Made by a program: the position numbers and the translations under genes. A stretch of DNA of 64,000 nucleotides. Source: Bugula neritina (lineage: Eukaryota > Bryozoa > Gymnolaemata > Cheilostomatida > Bugulidae). The stretch is taken from positions 26,548,504-26,612,503 of the forward strand of contig OZ037765.1 of assembly GCA_964035545.1 (NCBI GenBank). The letters run 5' to 3'. The notes beneath the pieces were generated by a model. It ran no database searches. It saw only the letters and a program-made list of their open reading frames with translations, and had not been told where the DNA came from. This document shows positions 12,552 through 23,314 of the stretch, in pieces (the stretch's first letter is position 1; each line of letters opens with the position of its first letter).

Positions 12552-14434
12552 TCAGTAAAAATATGCACGGCATAGTGGTTCGGAAATTATGTTAATATCT
12601 GCTTGATTCTTTAAAGCTATGAAAACATGATCCTTATTGTGAATGTTTTGAGATCCAGGTTCACATTGACTGCAAAGGTCATAATCCTTACACATTCTAC
12701 AAAATAATATAGTTGGTTCTAATAATTTGGTGCTAAAAATAAAATAAAGACACCATGTGCTAATATGTTGGACTGACACAAACTTTTTAACAGAAATAGT
12801 AAAATAAACAGGTCATGAAAAATTTAGCTTACCCGCATTTGAAACGAATGCCTTTAATAGGAGCAGAGCCACAGAATTTGCATTTGATCCCAGAAAGGGC
12901 TAATATCTTTTCAGGTGAATGTACATATGCTTTGCCATGCACTTTTTGTCCGAAGTTCATAGACTTCGCAATATCATTAGCCTGTAGTCGAAAACGCACA
13001 TACAAGAAATTTGGTCATATCAAATACAAATGTTTTAGCTTTATCTCATCCAATCTAATTTAGCGGTTTCCAATGCCAATTTTTTCAGCCATCGTATGGT
13101 TTTAATGGTAAAAAACAAGCTACTAGACTTAGCCTTTGATTCCATAGACTAATGTAAGGTTTGCAATTAAATTTACGAGTATTAATTTTCATGCGCCTTT
13201 TTGGTTATTGAAGCTAGAGTTGGGAGATGCAAAAGTACTTGATATTAAGAGCAAGTTTAAACTGAACACTCAAACTTGATACTTTAATTAAAATTTCATT
13301 TTTTAAATCAATTCTATTGAAAAGAAATAAATCCATCTTATATTGGGGTACATCTCAAAAATAACATTAAATAGACAATTCAGATTGAGTGAATAAATAT
13401 GTACTTGCGGTTTTAAAATTGGACCAGTTGGCAGTTGTCTTTGAGGTTGTTGTTTCAATTTCAGAAAGAGATGCTGTGCATTGTGTAACTGTGATTGCCC
13501 ATGGCATGAAGGACAAAGGGTGAAGTCATCACACATCCTACAAGTTTACCATCAAAATATTAATGTGTGGTATAATGGGACATAAAAAACTTATTGGTCA
13601 CTTTCTTATTTATTTGAGGAAAGCATTCTATTATGATTGTGGGAATTTGCATGTATGTTAAAGTTAAGTGAATTACAAGTTCATTGCACCACATTACTCA
13701 CCCGCACTTGAATCTATCTATGGACGAGCTGGTTTTATTGCAGCCATTGCAAAAATAGCTACGCTTTTTTTTATTCTTTGCTTCAGCATAACCTAAAATA
13801 CCACCACCTGCCACAGCCAATCCAGCAACTATTCCTCCAAAACCACCAGTAAGGACGGTTACAGCTAACCCTGCCACAACTGATAGCCCCATTCCCAATC
13901 CGGTGTTTTCATTTTTTTGTTCTTTGAGTTGCGGTCCATGATAAATAACTTCATTAGTATCACCAACGCTTTCTAAGACACAAAATTTGTTCACAATACA
14001 CAAATAAAACTAGCTTGGAAGCATCATTATGAACTATGAAACATTGTTTATGCAAAAATTGCTTTAAAATAAATATTTATACACTAAAAACCCAACACTA
14101 TGTTTGATTAAGAAAGCTGATAATTTTCAAGCCTACAATATATTATTTTCTCACCTATTTGTGTATCTGTTCTTTCATAGTCATGAATTAAACTAGCAAG
14201 ACTAAGAGCAAACTCATTTTTTGGAAGTCTTTCAATCTGATTTAAAGGAGGAACGGAATCCCTCCGACACGTTGGGCATAGCTTGTATTCACTGCTATCG
14301 TGACTTCCTCGCAATTCTATTAGGCAATGGAAACAAAAAGTATGAGAGCATTGTAGAGTCCTTGGATCATCAAATATTTCCATACAAATGGGACATGTGA
14401 CGCAATCTTTCGATTCCTCCTTTATGCGTTCCAT
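12552..14434 (-). CDS. RING finger - hydrophobic segment - ZZ - ZZ protein, paralogue A
   Basis: Five exons join in phase: 14155-14434, 13702-13972, 13405-13537, 12833-12981, 12552-12696, giving 325 residues. Residues 14-56 form a C3HC4 RING (C14, C17, C29, H31, C34, C37, C53, C56), suggesting E3 ubiquitin ligase activity (inference from family). Residues about 118-152 are a Gly/Ala/Val-rich hydrophobic stretch with repeated GG motifs, fitting a membrane hairpin. Two ZZ-type zinc fingers follow: CNGC...RFKCGMCDDFTLCPSC and CKFC...RFKCGMCKDYDLCSQC. Each is split by an intron after the KCG (carry GG). The C-terminus ends AYFY. A likely 5' UTR splice acceptor (TTTAACAG) lies just before the ATG. 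I know no vertebrate protein with this order; MIB and ZSWIM2 combine ZZ and RING differently. It is head-to-head with its paralogue at 26759-29589. Confidence 0.85.
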
Positions 14435-15313
14435 TTGTCTGTTAAAGAAAAAATGGGTATCTAATTGCTATAAATTTAAAGGTAGCGTTATAAATGTAAA
14501 GCAAAATTGTTAAAACTCATTCACACTTCCTAAAATTTATGTTTATAAATTATAACTTTAATTAATAAAGAATTAATATTACTATTTGCCTATCAAATTT
14601 ATAGATTGCCAATACTAATTACTAACATACTGATGCTGTGATACTCAAGCATATAATATATTAATATAGGTATCCTATTAAAATGAGACTATAACTAGCT
14701 AAAAAGAAAATGTTGAAAACTTGCATTGCCTTTGAATTTAAATCTCTAGAACTACACATTGATATGGTACACTAAAACTTAGTTCTATTCAGATGGTTAT
14801 AAACTTATGTAAATATTTCATTGTCATTGTGTGTACTTTTGGATATAATATTAAGTAATGCTAATACTAATACTAATTCTAATAATAGTAATAGTAATAG
14901 TAATACTAATAGACAATATCAATATGAATACGACAGAATATGAATAGAAATAGTAATAGCACTAGTTCCTTAAAGCTTATGATGATAATATTATTATTAA
15001 TATTGATAACTATATTCATACCTCATAATCATAGTGATAGTCATACGCAATACCAAATTTAATATCAATTACAATATGAATATGAATATAATTTAAATTA
15101 TAAATTAAAATAAAACTTACGTTTGTCCTTCGACTTGTACAGTACTTAGTGATAGTTATAGACTTAGAGTTAGACATTATAATTATCATTTTGATCAATA
15201 TTATCATTATGATTATTCTTATAATTATAATAAACATAATTATACTAATAGTAATAGTATTTGCAGTGAGATATTTTGCCCTTTTGTTCAGGGGACCAAC
15301 CATTGCACTCATT
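14435..15313. promoter_or_regulatory. upstream region of paralogue A, with simple-sequence runs
   Basis: No exon is seen beyond a probable 5' UTR acceptor near 14445. About 14850-15010 and 15140-15265 are cryptically simple runs (TAATAG/TAATACTAATA and ATTATAATTATCATT). The small ORFs here on both strands are by-products of these runs. Confidence 0.4.
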
Positions 15314-16091
15314 CACGGGCTTTCCATGTACCGATCTCAGATCGACCTCGCTGAGATCGATCTGAGAAATGTGCTCAGATCGATCGTTTTTCCATGAGAG
15401 TGTCAGATCGATCTCGCGAAGTTGCCTCCTCTTAAGTGAAGGATACTTTAAAAGTATAATTTGTTCACCTTTTTGAGTGAATAAAGCTACTACTGTTGAA
15501 AACAAGATGGCCGTAGTCTAAAATTTAATCCCAGCTATAAACTATACGCAGCAAAGCTTTCAGTGTATGGTAATTTGGCCAATTTAAAATAATTAATTTT
15601 ATTTATTTAGCTTGAAAGCTTATATAAAATTAATGGCTGTCTTGCAGATTATTAATAAACTTACAGGACTGTTAAGCTTAAAATTACAAAGAAAATAGCT
15701 AATGAAACTAAGTTTTAATAGTCATTTAAATTCAATTTAAATTCTCCCATTTTTTTTACCTTCTACTGCATATAATTGAGTTTTCTTAATCAGTGTACTG
15801 AAAGTCAGAGTTTTGCCACCTGAAAAGGTAGCTATCCTAATTATTAAGTACTTTGCTTAGTAATTAACAATAAGTTATCATTTTTATTAGCAGACAACAT
15901 TTTAGCGAGCAGTCATTTTTCCACTTCTCAGATCGATCTTTCGTCTTTCCATGGTCTTATTGCTTTGAGATCGATCTGAGTTCGAGCTCTACAGACCGAC
16001 CAGCTCAGAACGACTGAGATCGAGCTTTGACGTCTTTCCATGGATCGATCTCGCCAAGATCGATCTGAGATCGGTACATGGAAAGCCGGTG
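15314..16091. mobile_element. non-autonomous terminal-inverted-repeat DNA transposon, copy 1 (778 bp)
   Basis: The ends read CACGGGCTTTCCATGTACCG and, inverted, CACCGGCTTTCCATGTACCG. They are flanked by a 3-bp duplication ATT (15311-15313 and 16092-16094). Subterminal regions carry many AGATCGATCTGAG-type units in both orientations; the centre is AT-rich and non-coding. CAC-type ends with a 3-bp TSD are typical of the CACTA/EnSpm (CMC) superfamily (inference). No transposase. It is uninterrupted and inverted relative to copy 2. Confidence 0.85.
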
Positions 16092-16464
16092 ATTATTGAC
16101 GACCAACTTGCGCTGTTTCAAGCGATTTCCTTTGATGGACGTTGAGAGCAAAGGGTTAAAGGTTATACATATTTCGCGCTGATTGAGAGATGTTTGTTGC
16201 AGCACAAATTTTGTAGTCACCAAGGTTGAGAGGCAAGACAGGACAGGACGGTTTCAAGTTTGGGATTAGAAAGTTTGAACCTCGTGATCGTCAAACTTTG
16301 TTTTGCATCTAGCGACCAATGAACTCAATAATCACTGGCTTTCCATGTACCGATCTCAGAGCGATCTTAGCGAGATCGATCTATGGAAAGACGCCAGATC
16401 GATCTGAGAAGTAGGAAAAGACTGCGCGCTACAATGTTGTCTGCTACTAAAAATGATAACTTAT

Positions 16465-17180
16465 TGTAATAATTTTATGCGTAGAATGTTATGATTCGCT
16501 GCATGCAATTATTGGTGTGGGTTGTTAGCTGATTGAACACAGTGACTCTTTGTAGGAGGGTATTTATGCACAATAAATAAGAAATGTAATACTCACAATC
16601 CCCTTTATTTACTCCATAATATATATAAATCCAAAAATAGCAGTTAGGGAGGACAACTCCTTACATGTATGGAAAACTTACTAGTAAACTGGTAAACAAA
16701 GTATAAGATAGTTAACTAAGTGTGTTATTGTCCTGGCTTGGTAGCTCCGAGATGTGTCCTGTTGTGCTGCTGGCTGAAGACTGACTCTACTGTGTTGAGG
16801 GCCTCCTTTTATACGTTGGGAAACATTTCCACTAGAATGTTCCAAGCGAATTCGAGGGAATTCGCTCGAATCGCAGGGATTCGCAGGGCTAGAATAAAGG
16901 AATCGCTCGAATCGAGCGAACTTCGCAGGGAAATCCCGGTTATCTTGATTATATAAGTGTTCCTGTGAGCCGTTAGAAACAATAGCTAATCCAGTCACGT
17001 CAGTAGTAATAAGTAGCTGGGAATAATAGCTAATCCTATCATTGCCAACATAACACTTAGCTGTTACAATACTATGGCTATGTAATGATGTATATCTAAG
17101 AAAACACGCATTCCATGGGAATGAAGATAATAATAGTAAGGGGAATACAAGCATTAGTTACTATACACAATTTTACCACA
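16465..17180 (-). repeat. 3' LTR of the Gypsy element (716 bp)
   Basis: Same length as the 5' LTR with two substitutions seen by direct comparison (CTCCGAGATG versus CTCCGGGATG, and GTTCCAAGCG versus GTTCCGAGCG). No indel between the two. Confidence 0.95.
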
Positions 17181-17191
17181 CACTCCCCTCC
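17181..17191 (-). promoter_or_regulatory. polypurine tract
   Basis: The - strand reads GGAGGGGAGTG directly before the TGTGG start of the 3' LTR, the usual place for plus-strand priming. Confidence 0.8.
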
Positions 17192-17393
17192 ATCAGAAAG
17201 TACAACCCCTTTCTGATATAATTAAAAAAATATAATAATAAAAAAAGGAAGAAAATAAAAGAAAATACATGTAAGGGAGTTCTGGAATGGCTAATCTAGT
17301 CACACAAACAAAAATATATAAGATAGAAAATGTTAAGGGATAATGAATTAATACACACAAGAATATATATTTACATAAGGAGAAGTGCCACCA

Positions 17394-18671
17394 TTAGGGT
17401 CGAGCGGGCTGCTCCAGGTCCTGCAGTCTGTGTCGTATGCGTCCTAGTTCTTCAGAGATTCTGTCCAGGCCACGATATACATCCTCCAGACTCTCCGGGG
17501 GCCCACGGTGTGTGTGCCTAGTAGTATAGGGAGTGGTACTACGCGGCCTCGGTGCGCCCTGTCTACGCCGTTCTCTTCTAGTTCGGGCCGTTTCTCGTGG
17601 CGTCCAGCGGTCTCCTTCTGCAGTAGCTTCGGCTCGAGTTACCACTACCCGGAGAGGCTGGGTGGGTGGCAACTCACAACTTGGGGGGTCTTCTGGCGGT
17701 TGAGTCTGACTAGTGGGTCGACAGGCCGGGAACCCTTGGGACAACAGCTCCCTCTTCTTGGGATCGCTGATGTGGGGGAGAATCAGGTCCCTGAATTCTA
17801 GGTAATTGTCCGCATCTACATCAAAAATTCTGCCCGTGTGGCAGCGGCCAATACGTTGGTGCTTGAGCACGTAGTCACGCTGGAAGCTAAACTCCCCACA
17901 CGGACAGAATGAGTTGACGTAATGTTGTTGGACGTGTATCCGTAGTCGCCTGTGTGAGGTAAAGCTCCGCCCACAGGTGGGGCACTTGGTGTTGCTAGGC
18001 TCCCCGCAGGCCTCAGCTATCAGGATCCGCGTCTTGGTGCTGGTCCAGTGAGACCGGGTGCTGAAAACGCGTGGTAATCCTAGCTCTCCAGCTCCTCCTA
18101 GTCCTTGAGGGGGGTCTGTAGTCTCAGATGAGGACAGGATAGACTGTTCCTCCCCTTCATCTAGTCCAATATCGACGACAGTGGCAGGGGTCTCTGTATC
18201 TCCCTCCATTACTTGCTCCTGGGGTGTCGCGATTTCGGAGGATCTTCCGAATGAGGTGAGAGTCGTAGAGGCAGGCTCTACGATTTTGTCGGTGTCTACA
18301 ACAGAAATAGAGAGTTGAGCTGGTCGAATCTGACCGATATCTCCAACTCGTGATGGCTGACTCACTCTATTATTAGTGATATCCTTATATGGCACTCGTC
18401 GCGATACTGCGAGCTGCCGAGGTGGGGGTAGAGTGACACTCTGGATGTCCTGGTCGAGTAGGTAATCTCTGTTGGGTGACTCTGACCTTCCAGAGTTCCA
18501 AGTGTGAGTTCTCCACATCTCGAACTTACTCTGGGAATCAGAGTTCGAGTTCCTACGGTCATCACCACCTAGACAATTCTCCGGTATAGGAGGTAATTCT
18601 AGTCTAGTGGACTTACCAGGGTGTGCGCCGGACTCTTCTTCAACATTCAGGTGAGTGGGTGTAATATCCAT
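17394..18671 (-). CDS. extra third ORF of the Gypsy element with C2H2 zinc finger (425 aa)
   Basis: The ATG used here is 20 nt past the pol stop. The same frame is open up to 18896, overlapping pol in a -1 relation, so a fusion by a second frameshift cannot be excluded. The N-terminal two-thirds is Ser/Thr/Pro/Asp-rich and probably disordered. Residues about 230-250 form a canonical C2H2 finger (CPTCGRSFTSHRRLRIHVQQH). Residues about 256-278 form a degenerate second finger (CPCG...KHQRIGRCH). A basic Arg-rich stretch and a short heptad helix (VYRGLDRISEELGRIRHRL) end the protein. No signal peptide or membrane segment, so it is not an env. Function unknown; nucleic-acid binding is the obvious inference. 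Confidence 0.8.
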   Translation of the reverse strand: MDITPTHLNVEEESGAHPGKSTRLELPPIPENCLGGDDRRNSNSDSQSKFEMWRTHTWNSGRSESPNRDYLLDQDIQSVTLPPPRQLAVSRRVPYKDITNNRVSQPSRVGDIGQIRPAQLSISVVDTDKIVEPASTTLTSFGRSSEIATPQEQVMEGDTETPATVVDIGLDEGEEQSILSSSETTDPPQGLGGAGELGLPRVFSTRSHWTSTKTRILIAEACGEPSNTKCPTCGRSFTSHRRLRIHVQQHYVNSFCPCGEFSFQRDYVLKHQRIGRCHTGRIFDVDADNYLEFRDLILPHISDPKKRELLSQGFPACRPTSQTQPPEDPPSCELPPTQPLRVVVTRAEATAEGDRWTPRETARTRRERRRQGAPRPRSTTPYTTRHTHRGPPESLEDVYRGLDRISEELGRIRHRLQDLEQPARP

Positions 18672-18691
18672 ATTTGTTAGATGGCGAGAGA

Positions 18692-21600
18692 TTAAATTCC
18701 GTGTGGCGTGTGTGCTTGCTGCGATTGGAATGAACGAAGTATGCGTTCGTGGTTTATCGCAAGAGTCCCTCGCCTGGGTTTTTCCAACTTCGGGATCGGG
18801 TTTTTGTCCGATCTGGGTGAGGAACATCGAAGTGATCCCCTGCCGATATCGAGCCTCCCTGGTGGTGTGGTTAGGTGGTGAATAGTTGTAATACAAGGGG
18901 GCCCTTCATCCTCCGAGCTAAGGTATCCTTTCCCTATCTGGCCACAGTAATATTCCCCTAAGTACCCAGGAGGTCTTCGAGTCCTCCGGCTACGCCTTAG
19001 GCCTTCTGTGTCTGGCAAAGTGGCCTGTCCCCCAGGGTTGGTGGCTCTACTCTCTCCTACTTCCAGGGTAGGTGGGTCTAACCTCTCTGGTATGGCGGGG
19101 GGTGGTCTTACTGGTGGGGGCGCCTGAGGTGCTGGTTGCTCGGGGGGCTCTTGCACAGTGGGGGGTGGTTCTTGTGCTTCGGGGTTTCTCTCCGGTATGT
19201 TATAGGGAAGTTCCCACTCTCGGGTGGGGGGCGCCCTTCCTCCCCCGGTGGGTCGTCGTGCTGGCTCCAGGAGTGGTGGTGCTTGTCCTACTGCCCCAGG
19301 GCTGGCCCAGTACGGTTTTAAGCGTTTCTCGCTTTGGACGGAAATCTGTCCGGAGCGTTCTACGCGGTACGTGTGATTGGGTAGCACTTCGATGATGCAG
19401 TATGGTCCCACGAACTTGGGCTGTAATTTAGCCGACTGTCCGCGCTTCCTCCTGTAACTAATCATCCATACCCAATCGCCAGCCTGGTAGAGTGGGGGCT
19501 CGTCCGAGTCTTCCCCTCGCACTTGCCATTGTTTTTCCCTTAAGACCTCATGGGCTGTCCGCATCCTATCAACCAGCTCTCTCACGTATTCGTGAACAGG
19601 TCCCTCTGGGAGGGGGACGTGGTACGTGAGATGATCCGGGACCCGCGTTTCCCGGCCTAGCATTAGGAAATTGGGTGTCTCCTGGGTGCTAGAGTGGGGA
19701 GTACTGCGATATGCACGCATGATCTGGGGTAGCACGGCGTCCCATTCTTCTTGGCTTTTCCCTAGTAGTAGACTTCTCAGGGCGTCCCCCAACATCCTGT
19801 TGTTGCGTTCCACTACGCCATTTCCTTGGGGGTGGTAGGGGGTGGTCCTACTTTGGTTGACCCCCCATACCCGACAGAGGTCCCTCATCAGCTGTGATTG
19901 GAACTGTGCCCCTTGATCTGTGTGGATCTGCTCCGGTAGCCCGAAATAGCAGAAAACGTGCTGATCTAAAGCTCGGGCTACCGTCGGGGCGGAGGCGTCC
20001 GGGATTGCCAAGGCATCTGCCCACCTAGTAAAATGATCCGTTAGTACCAGAATCCAGTTGTTTCCACGAGCGGACGTCGGCATGGGACCCACCAAGTCGA
20101 CTGCCACTGTCTGCCACGGGCGACCGGCGTACAGCCTGCGCCGTCCCGTGGTCTCGGTAGAACGGCCATGCTTACTCGCCTGGCAGATTTCACATTGCCG
20201 GATCTGTAGCCTCACATCCCTTGTCATCCCAGGCCAGTACCACCGCATCTGTAGGCACCGAATCACTCTACTGGTCCCCGCATGGGCTTGCTTGTGAGTC
20301 TCCCAGATGAGCTCTCTCCGGAGGGGGTGTGGGCACACAACCCGCTCCCGTTCCTGGTGTTGCCTGTCTGCTGCCAAGGAGATGGTTAGCAATCCGTCTG
20401 AGTTGAATTTGAGGGAGTCCCAGCGGTGGCAGAACTGTTGGAATTCAACGCCCTTCTGCCGCTGCTCCTCCTCACCTGGCCGGCGCCCCTCCTTCTTGGC
20501 CCTGAATATCTCTCCCACTACCCCCGGCAGGGTTTCCTGTAATCGGCACAAGTCCTGGACATTTCTGGCTAAGGTGGGGTTGACCCGAAGGGCCTGGACA
20601 GCATCTGAATGGACATCGGATTGCAGTCGGCCTTGTTCCCACCTGTAGGCTTCTGTTTCCTTCAGTTGTGTCTCGACTTCCGAGCGGGCGGGTCCCCCGT
20701 CCCGCTTCTCTATATGGAGGCATTGCTTGCAGTCTCTCTCTGGACGACGGCTCAGACCATCAGCATTTCCATGCTTCCGGCCGGCGCGATGTTCAATCCG
20801 ATATGAGAATTCTGCAAGTATTTCGAGCCACCTGGCAACCTGGCTGGAGGGTTCGGCCCGTTTGCACAGCCATATCAGTGATGCATGGTCAGTTCGTAAT
20901 CTGAACGTTCTACCATATAGATATGGCCGGAAATGCTTCACCGCCTTAACTACTGCTAGGAGTTCCTTCCTGGTCGTGCAGTAGTTTCTTTCGGCGGAGG
21001 AGAGGGCCTTGCTGTAGTACGCCACCACTACCTCGGTACCTCCTTGTACCTGGGACAACACAGCCCCCATACTGTGGTCGCTAGCGTCTGTATCCAAGAT
21101 ATACTGTTTGGTCGGGTCGGGGTAAGCCAGGATGGGTGCCTCCACTAGCCGGGCCTTGAGATGATCAAAAGCCTGTTGTTCTTCCTGAGTCCAACGCCAC
21201 CGGACTCCTTTGGCGGTTAGCCGATTTAATGGCTGTGCCATACCTGCGAATTCAGGGATATACTGCCGGTAATATCCCACCAGTCCTAGGAACGCTCTTA
21301 GTTCATGGATATCTTGGGGAACAGTCCAGTCTTGTACGGCCCGTACTTTCTCGGGGTCGGTGGCAACGCCGTCCCGGCTGACCACATGTCCGAGATATTT
21401 GACTTCCTGCTGCAGGAGAGCACATTTCGAGGGTTTAAGCTTTAGCCCGGCGGCCCGGAGACGGTCAAAGACCTCGCGCAGACGACTGACATGAGTCGAA
21501 AAGTCTGGCGAGATAACAATGACGTCGTCCAGATAGACTAGCAGCGTCTTCCAGTGTAACCCACTGAGGACCTGCTCCATGAGCCGCTGAAAGGTGGCCG

Positions 21601-23314
21601 GGGCGGATGTCAGCCCGAATGGCAACACCTTCCATCTCCAGAGGCCATCGCGGGTGATGAACGCGGCCTTGTCCTGTGCATCAGGACTGAGGGGTACTTG
21701 CCAGTATCCACTCAGTAGGTCCAGCGTGCTGAAGTATCTACTTCCCGCGAGGGCATCTAGCGACTCGTCTATCCGGGGGAGAGGGTAGGCATCCTGGATG
21801 GTGACGCTGTTCAACTTGCGGTAATCAACGCAGAATCTCCAGCTCCCATCCTTCTTTTTGACCAGAACGACTGGTGAGCTCCACGCACCGTGGGCTGGCT
21901 CAATCAGGTCCCGATCAAGCAAGTCCTGGACTTGCCGGCTAACCTCCCTCTCCTTTTCCGGGCCCAGCCGTCGAGTGGGTTGTCGTATGGGGGCAGTCCC
22001 TGTTACTAGGGGTATCTCGTGCCGCACTACGTTAGTCAACCCCATGTCCTCGTCTCCTTGGCTGAATACATCGTGGTACTCTCGAAGTAACTGGGCCATC
22101 CGTTGGCGCTCCACGTTACTTCCACAACCACCACAGGCTCCCTTGTATAGTTCCGCCACATGCTCTGGGACTGGTCCCATGCCAGACTCAAGGGGGCGAC
22201 TCGGTGTCTCCGACGTCGCATCGAGTGTGGGCCCAACATCAGTCTCCTGAACCGAGTGATACCTGCCCACCAGTGAACCAGCCGATAACTTCACCGGCTC
22301 CGCGTAGGGGTTGATGCACTGCACCAGGAACTCTCCACGGCAGTCTAGCCGATTCAGGCTGTTTGCCAATTGTACCTTTCCGTGCATGCCCTCCACAACC
22401 CCTAGCTCAGAGATCTCCTTGCAGTTGACCCTGCACAGGAGTGTAGCCTGAGAGCGCCCGGGAATTAGGCTGTCCCGGACCACCTGTACGCCTCCTACCA
22501 GAGGCCTGCCGAACTTATCCACGCAGGTCAGTTCCTTGCCATCCACCACTATTGCTGACTTGTTGAAGTCCATGTGGCATTGGTGCTCCTCAAGGAAGGG
22601 CATGCCAAGAATAGCATCCTCCTTCAGGTGACTCACTATGAAGGTCTCGTGGATTACGAGATCCCGAACTCTTCCGGGTAGTGAGATGAGGCCGTAAAAT
22701 GGTATGCTCGATCCGTCCGCCAACGTACCGTGCTCACCATTATACGGCTTGAGGCTTTCCCGCTCCCGAGCGCCAAGAGTGTCGAAGAGACGCCTACTCA
22801 GAAGGTTTGTGGTGCACCCAGTGTCCAACAGGAAGGTGGCAGCTTTGCCCGCAATCTTGCCGGGCAGGAAATAGCTGCTTCTGTATGGTTGGGTGTGCTT
22901 CGAGTAGTCTGTCTCTGGGGGAGACACTTCCTGGGTCTGGACGGTAGGCCTCTTACACGTCCTAGGGACCACGGGGGTTTTCTGAGGTTTGGAGGGCAGT
23001 CGGGGGAAATCCCGGTCGGAATCAGTATCCTCCTCCACAACCTCCTCGGGTAACCCCGCGAACCGGTTGTTGAGTGGCCAAGCTGGAGGTTCGGGCAGGC
23101 CTTTCGGCCTCCAAGTTCTCCGGGGAGCTTGCCATTCGGATGAGGGGGGTTTCGTCTGCGCCTCCCTGGGTGCAGAGTAAACCCTCCTCGGGTGAGTCTG
23201 GAGACTCGGCCTGCGGGTGGCGGAGATTACCGCAGGCCTTGGGTGTTTAACGGACCGCTGCGTCCTCGGGGACAGTCTCGTTGCACATGACCTGTTGTCC
23301 CACACTTCCAACAC
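18692..23314 (-). CDS. pol: Gypsy pol polyprotein: protease, RT, RNase H, integrase (open frame 1,540 aa)
   Basis: It is in the -1 frame relative to gag with an 88-bp overlap; translation probably enters at the slippery site rather than at the first ATG. Protease: FLLDTGCTTNLLS at about residue 165. RT: LPFGLTSAPATFQ and the YLDDVIV catalytic motif at about residue 592. RNase H: DTDASDHSMGAVLS at about residue 740. Integrase: HHCC zinc motif (ending CEICQASK) at about 1005-1045, then D, D and E of the core in VDLVGP, TDQGAQF and NGVVERNNR at about 1075-1170. A GPY/F-type module (KFVGPYCIIEVL) lies at about 1300. A Pro-rich tail follows. No stop or frameshift is seen. Confidence 0.95.
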   Translation of the reverse strand: MLEVWDNRSCATRLSPRTQRSVKHPRPAVISATRRPSLQTHPRRVYSAPREAQTKPPSSEWQAPRRTWRPKGLPEPPAWPLNNRFAGLPEEVVEEDTDSDRDFPRLPSKPQKTPVVPRTCKRPTVQTQEVSPPETDYSKHTQPYRSSYFLPGKIAGKAATFLLDTGCTTNLLSRRLFDTLGARERESLKPYNGEHGTLADGSSIPFYGLISLPGRVRDLVIHETFIVSHLKEDAILGMPFLEEHQCHMDFNKSAIVVDGKELTCVDKFGRPLVGGVQVVRDSLIPGRSQATLLCRVNCKEISELGVVEGMHGKVQLANSLNRLDCRGEFLVQCINPYAEPVKLSAGSLVGRYHSVQETDVGPTLDATSETPSRPLESGMGPVPEHVAELYKGACGGCGSNVERQRMAQLLREYHDVFSQGDEDMGLTNVVRHEIPLVTGTAPIRQPTRRLGPEKEREVSRQVQDLLDRDLIEPAHGAWSSPVVLVKKKDGSWRFCVDYRKLNSVTIQDAYPLPRIDESLDALAGSRYFSTLDLLSGYWQVPLSPDAQDKAAFITRDGLWRWKVLPFGLTSAPATFQRLMEQVLSGLHWKTLLVYLDDVIVISPDFSTHVSRLREVFDRLRAAGLKLKPSKCALLQQEVKYLGHVVSRDGVATDPEKVRAVQDWTVPQDIHELRAFLGLVGYYRQYIPEFAGMAQPLNRLTAKGVRWRWTQEEQQAFDHLKARLVEAPILAYPDPTKQYILDTDASDHSMGAVLSQVQGGTEVVVAYYSKALSSAERNYCTTRKELLAVVKAVKHFRPYLYGRTFRLRTDHASLIWLCKRAEPSSQVARWLEILAEFSYRIEHRAGRKHGNADGLSRRPERDCKQCLHIEKRDGGPARSEVETQLKETEAYRWEQGRLQSDVHSDAVQALRVNPTLARNVQDLCRLQETLPGVVGEIFRAKKEGRRPGEEEQRQKGVEFQQFCHRWDSLKFNSDGLLTISLAADRQHQERERVVCPHPLRRELIWETHKQAHAGTSRVIRCLQMRWYWPGMTRDVRLQIRQCEICQASKHGRSTETTGRRRLYAGRPWQTVAVDLVGPMPTSARGNNWILVLTDHFTRWADALAIPDASAPTVARALDQHVFCYFGLPEQIHTDQGAQFQSQLMRDLCRVWGVNQSRTTPYHPQGNGVVERNNRMLGDALRSLLLGKSQEEWDAVLPQIMRAYRSTPHSSTQETPNFLMLGRETRVPDHLTYHVPLPEGPVHEYVRELVDRMRTAHEVLREKQWQVRGEDSDEPPLYQAGDWVWMISYRRKRGQSAKLQPKFVGPYCIIEVLPNHTYRVERSGQISVQSEKRLKPYWASPGAVGQAPPLLEPARRPTGGGRAPPTREWELPYNIPERNPEAQEPPPTVQEPPEQPAPQAPPPVRPPPAIPERLDPPTLEVGESRATNPGGQATLPDTEGLRRSRRTRRPPGYLGEYYCGQIGKGYLSSEDEGPPCITTIHHLTTPPGRLDIGRGSLRCSSPRSDKNPIPKLEKPRRGTLAINHERILRSFQSQQAHTPHGI
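23208..23251 (-). promoter_or_regulatory. -1 ribosomal frameshift signal, gag to pol
   Basis: On the - strand, slippery heptamer G TTA AAC (23245-23251) is in the gag zero frame, seven codons before the gag stop. After a 6-nt spacer, GGCCTGCGG (23230-23238) pairs perfectly with CCGCAGGCC (23208-23216) across a 13-nt loop. Slipping back one base gives GTT AAA and continues into pol. GUUAAAC is a known functional slippery site in some nidoviruses (established knowledge). Confidence 0.85.

Noticed and set aside
15016-15505. overlapping ORFs of 82-98 codons on both strands
   Set aside because: They are made by simple-sequence runs and the inverted GATCGATC ends of the TIR element.
16092-16332. 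241-bp spacer between the two TIR copies, considered as part of one larger composite element
   Set aside because: Each copy has its own 3-bp duplication (ATT and AAT), so they are two separate insertions.
18896-23314. many + strand ORFs of 60-130 codons across the Gypsy pol
   Set aside because: Shadow frames of a long GC-richer coding sequence on the other strand.
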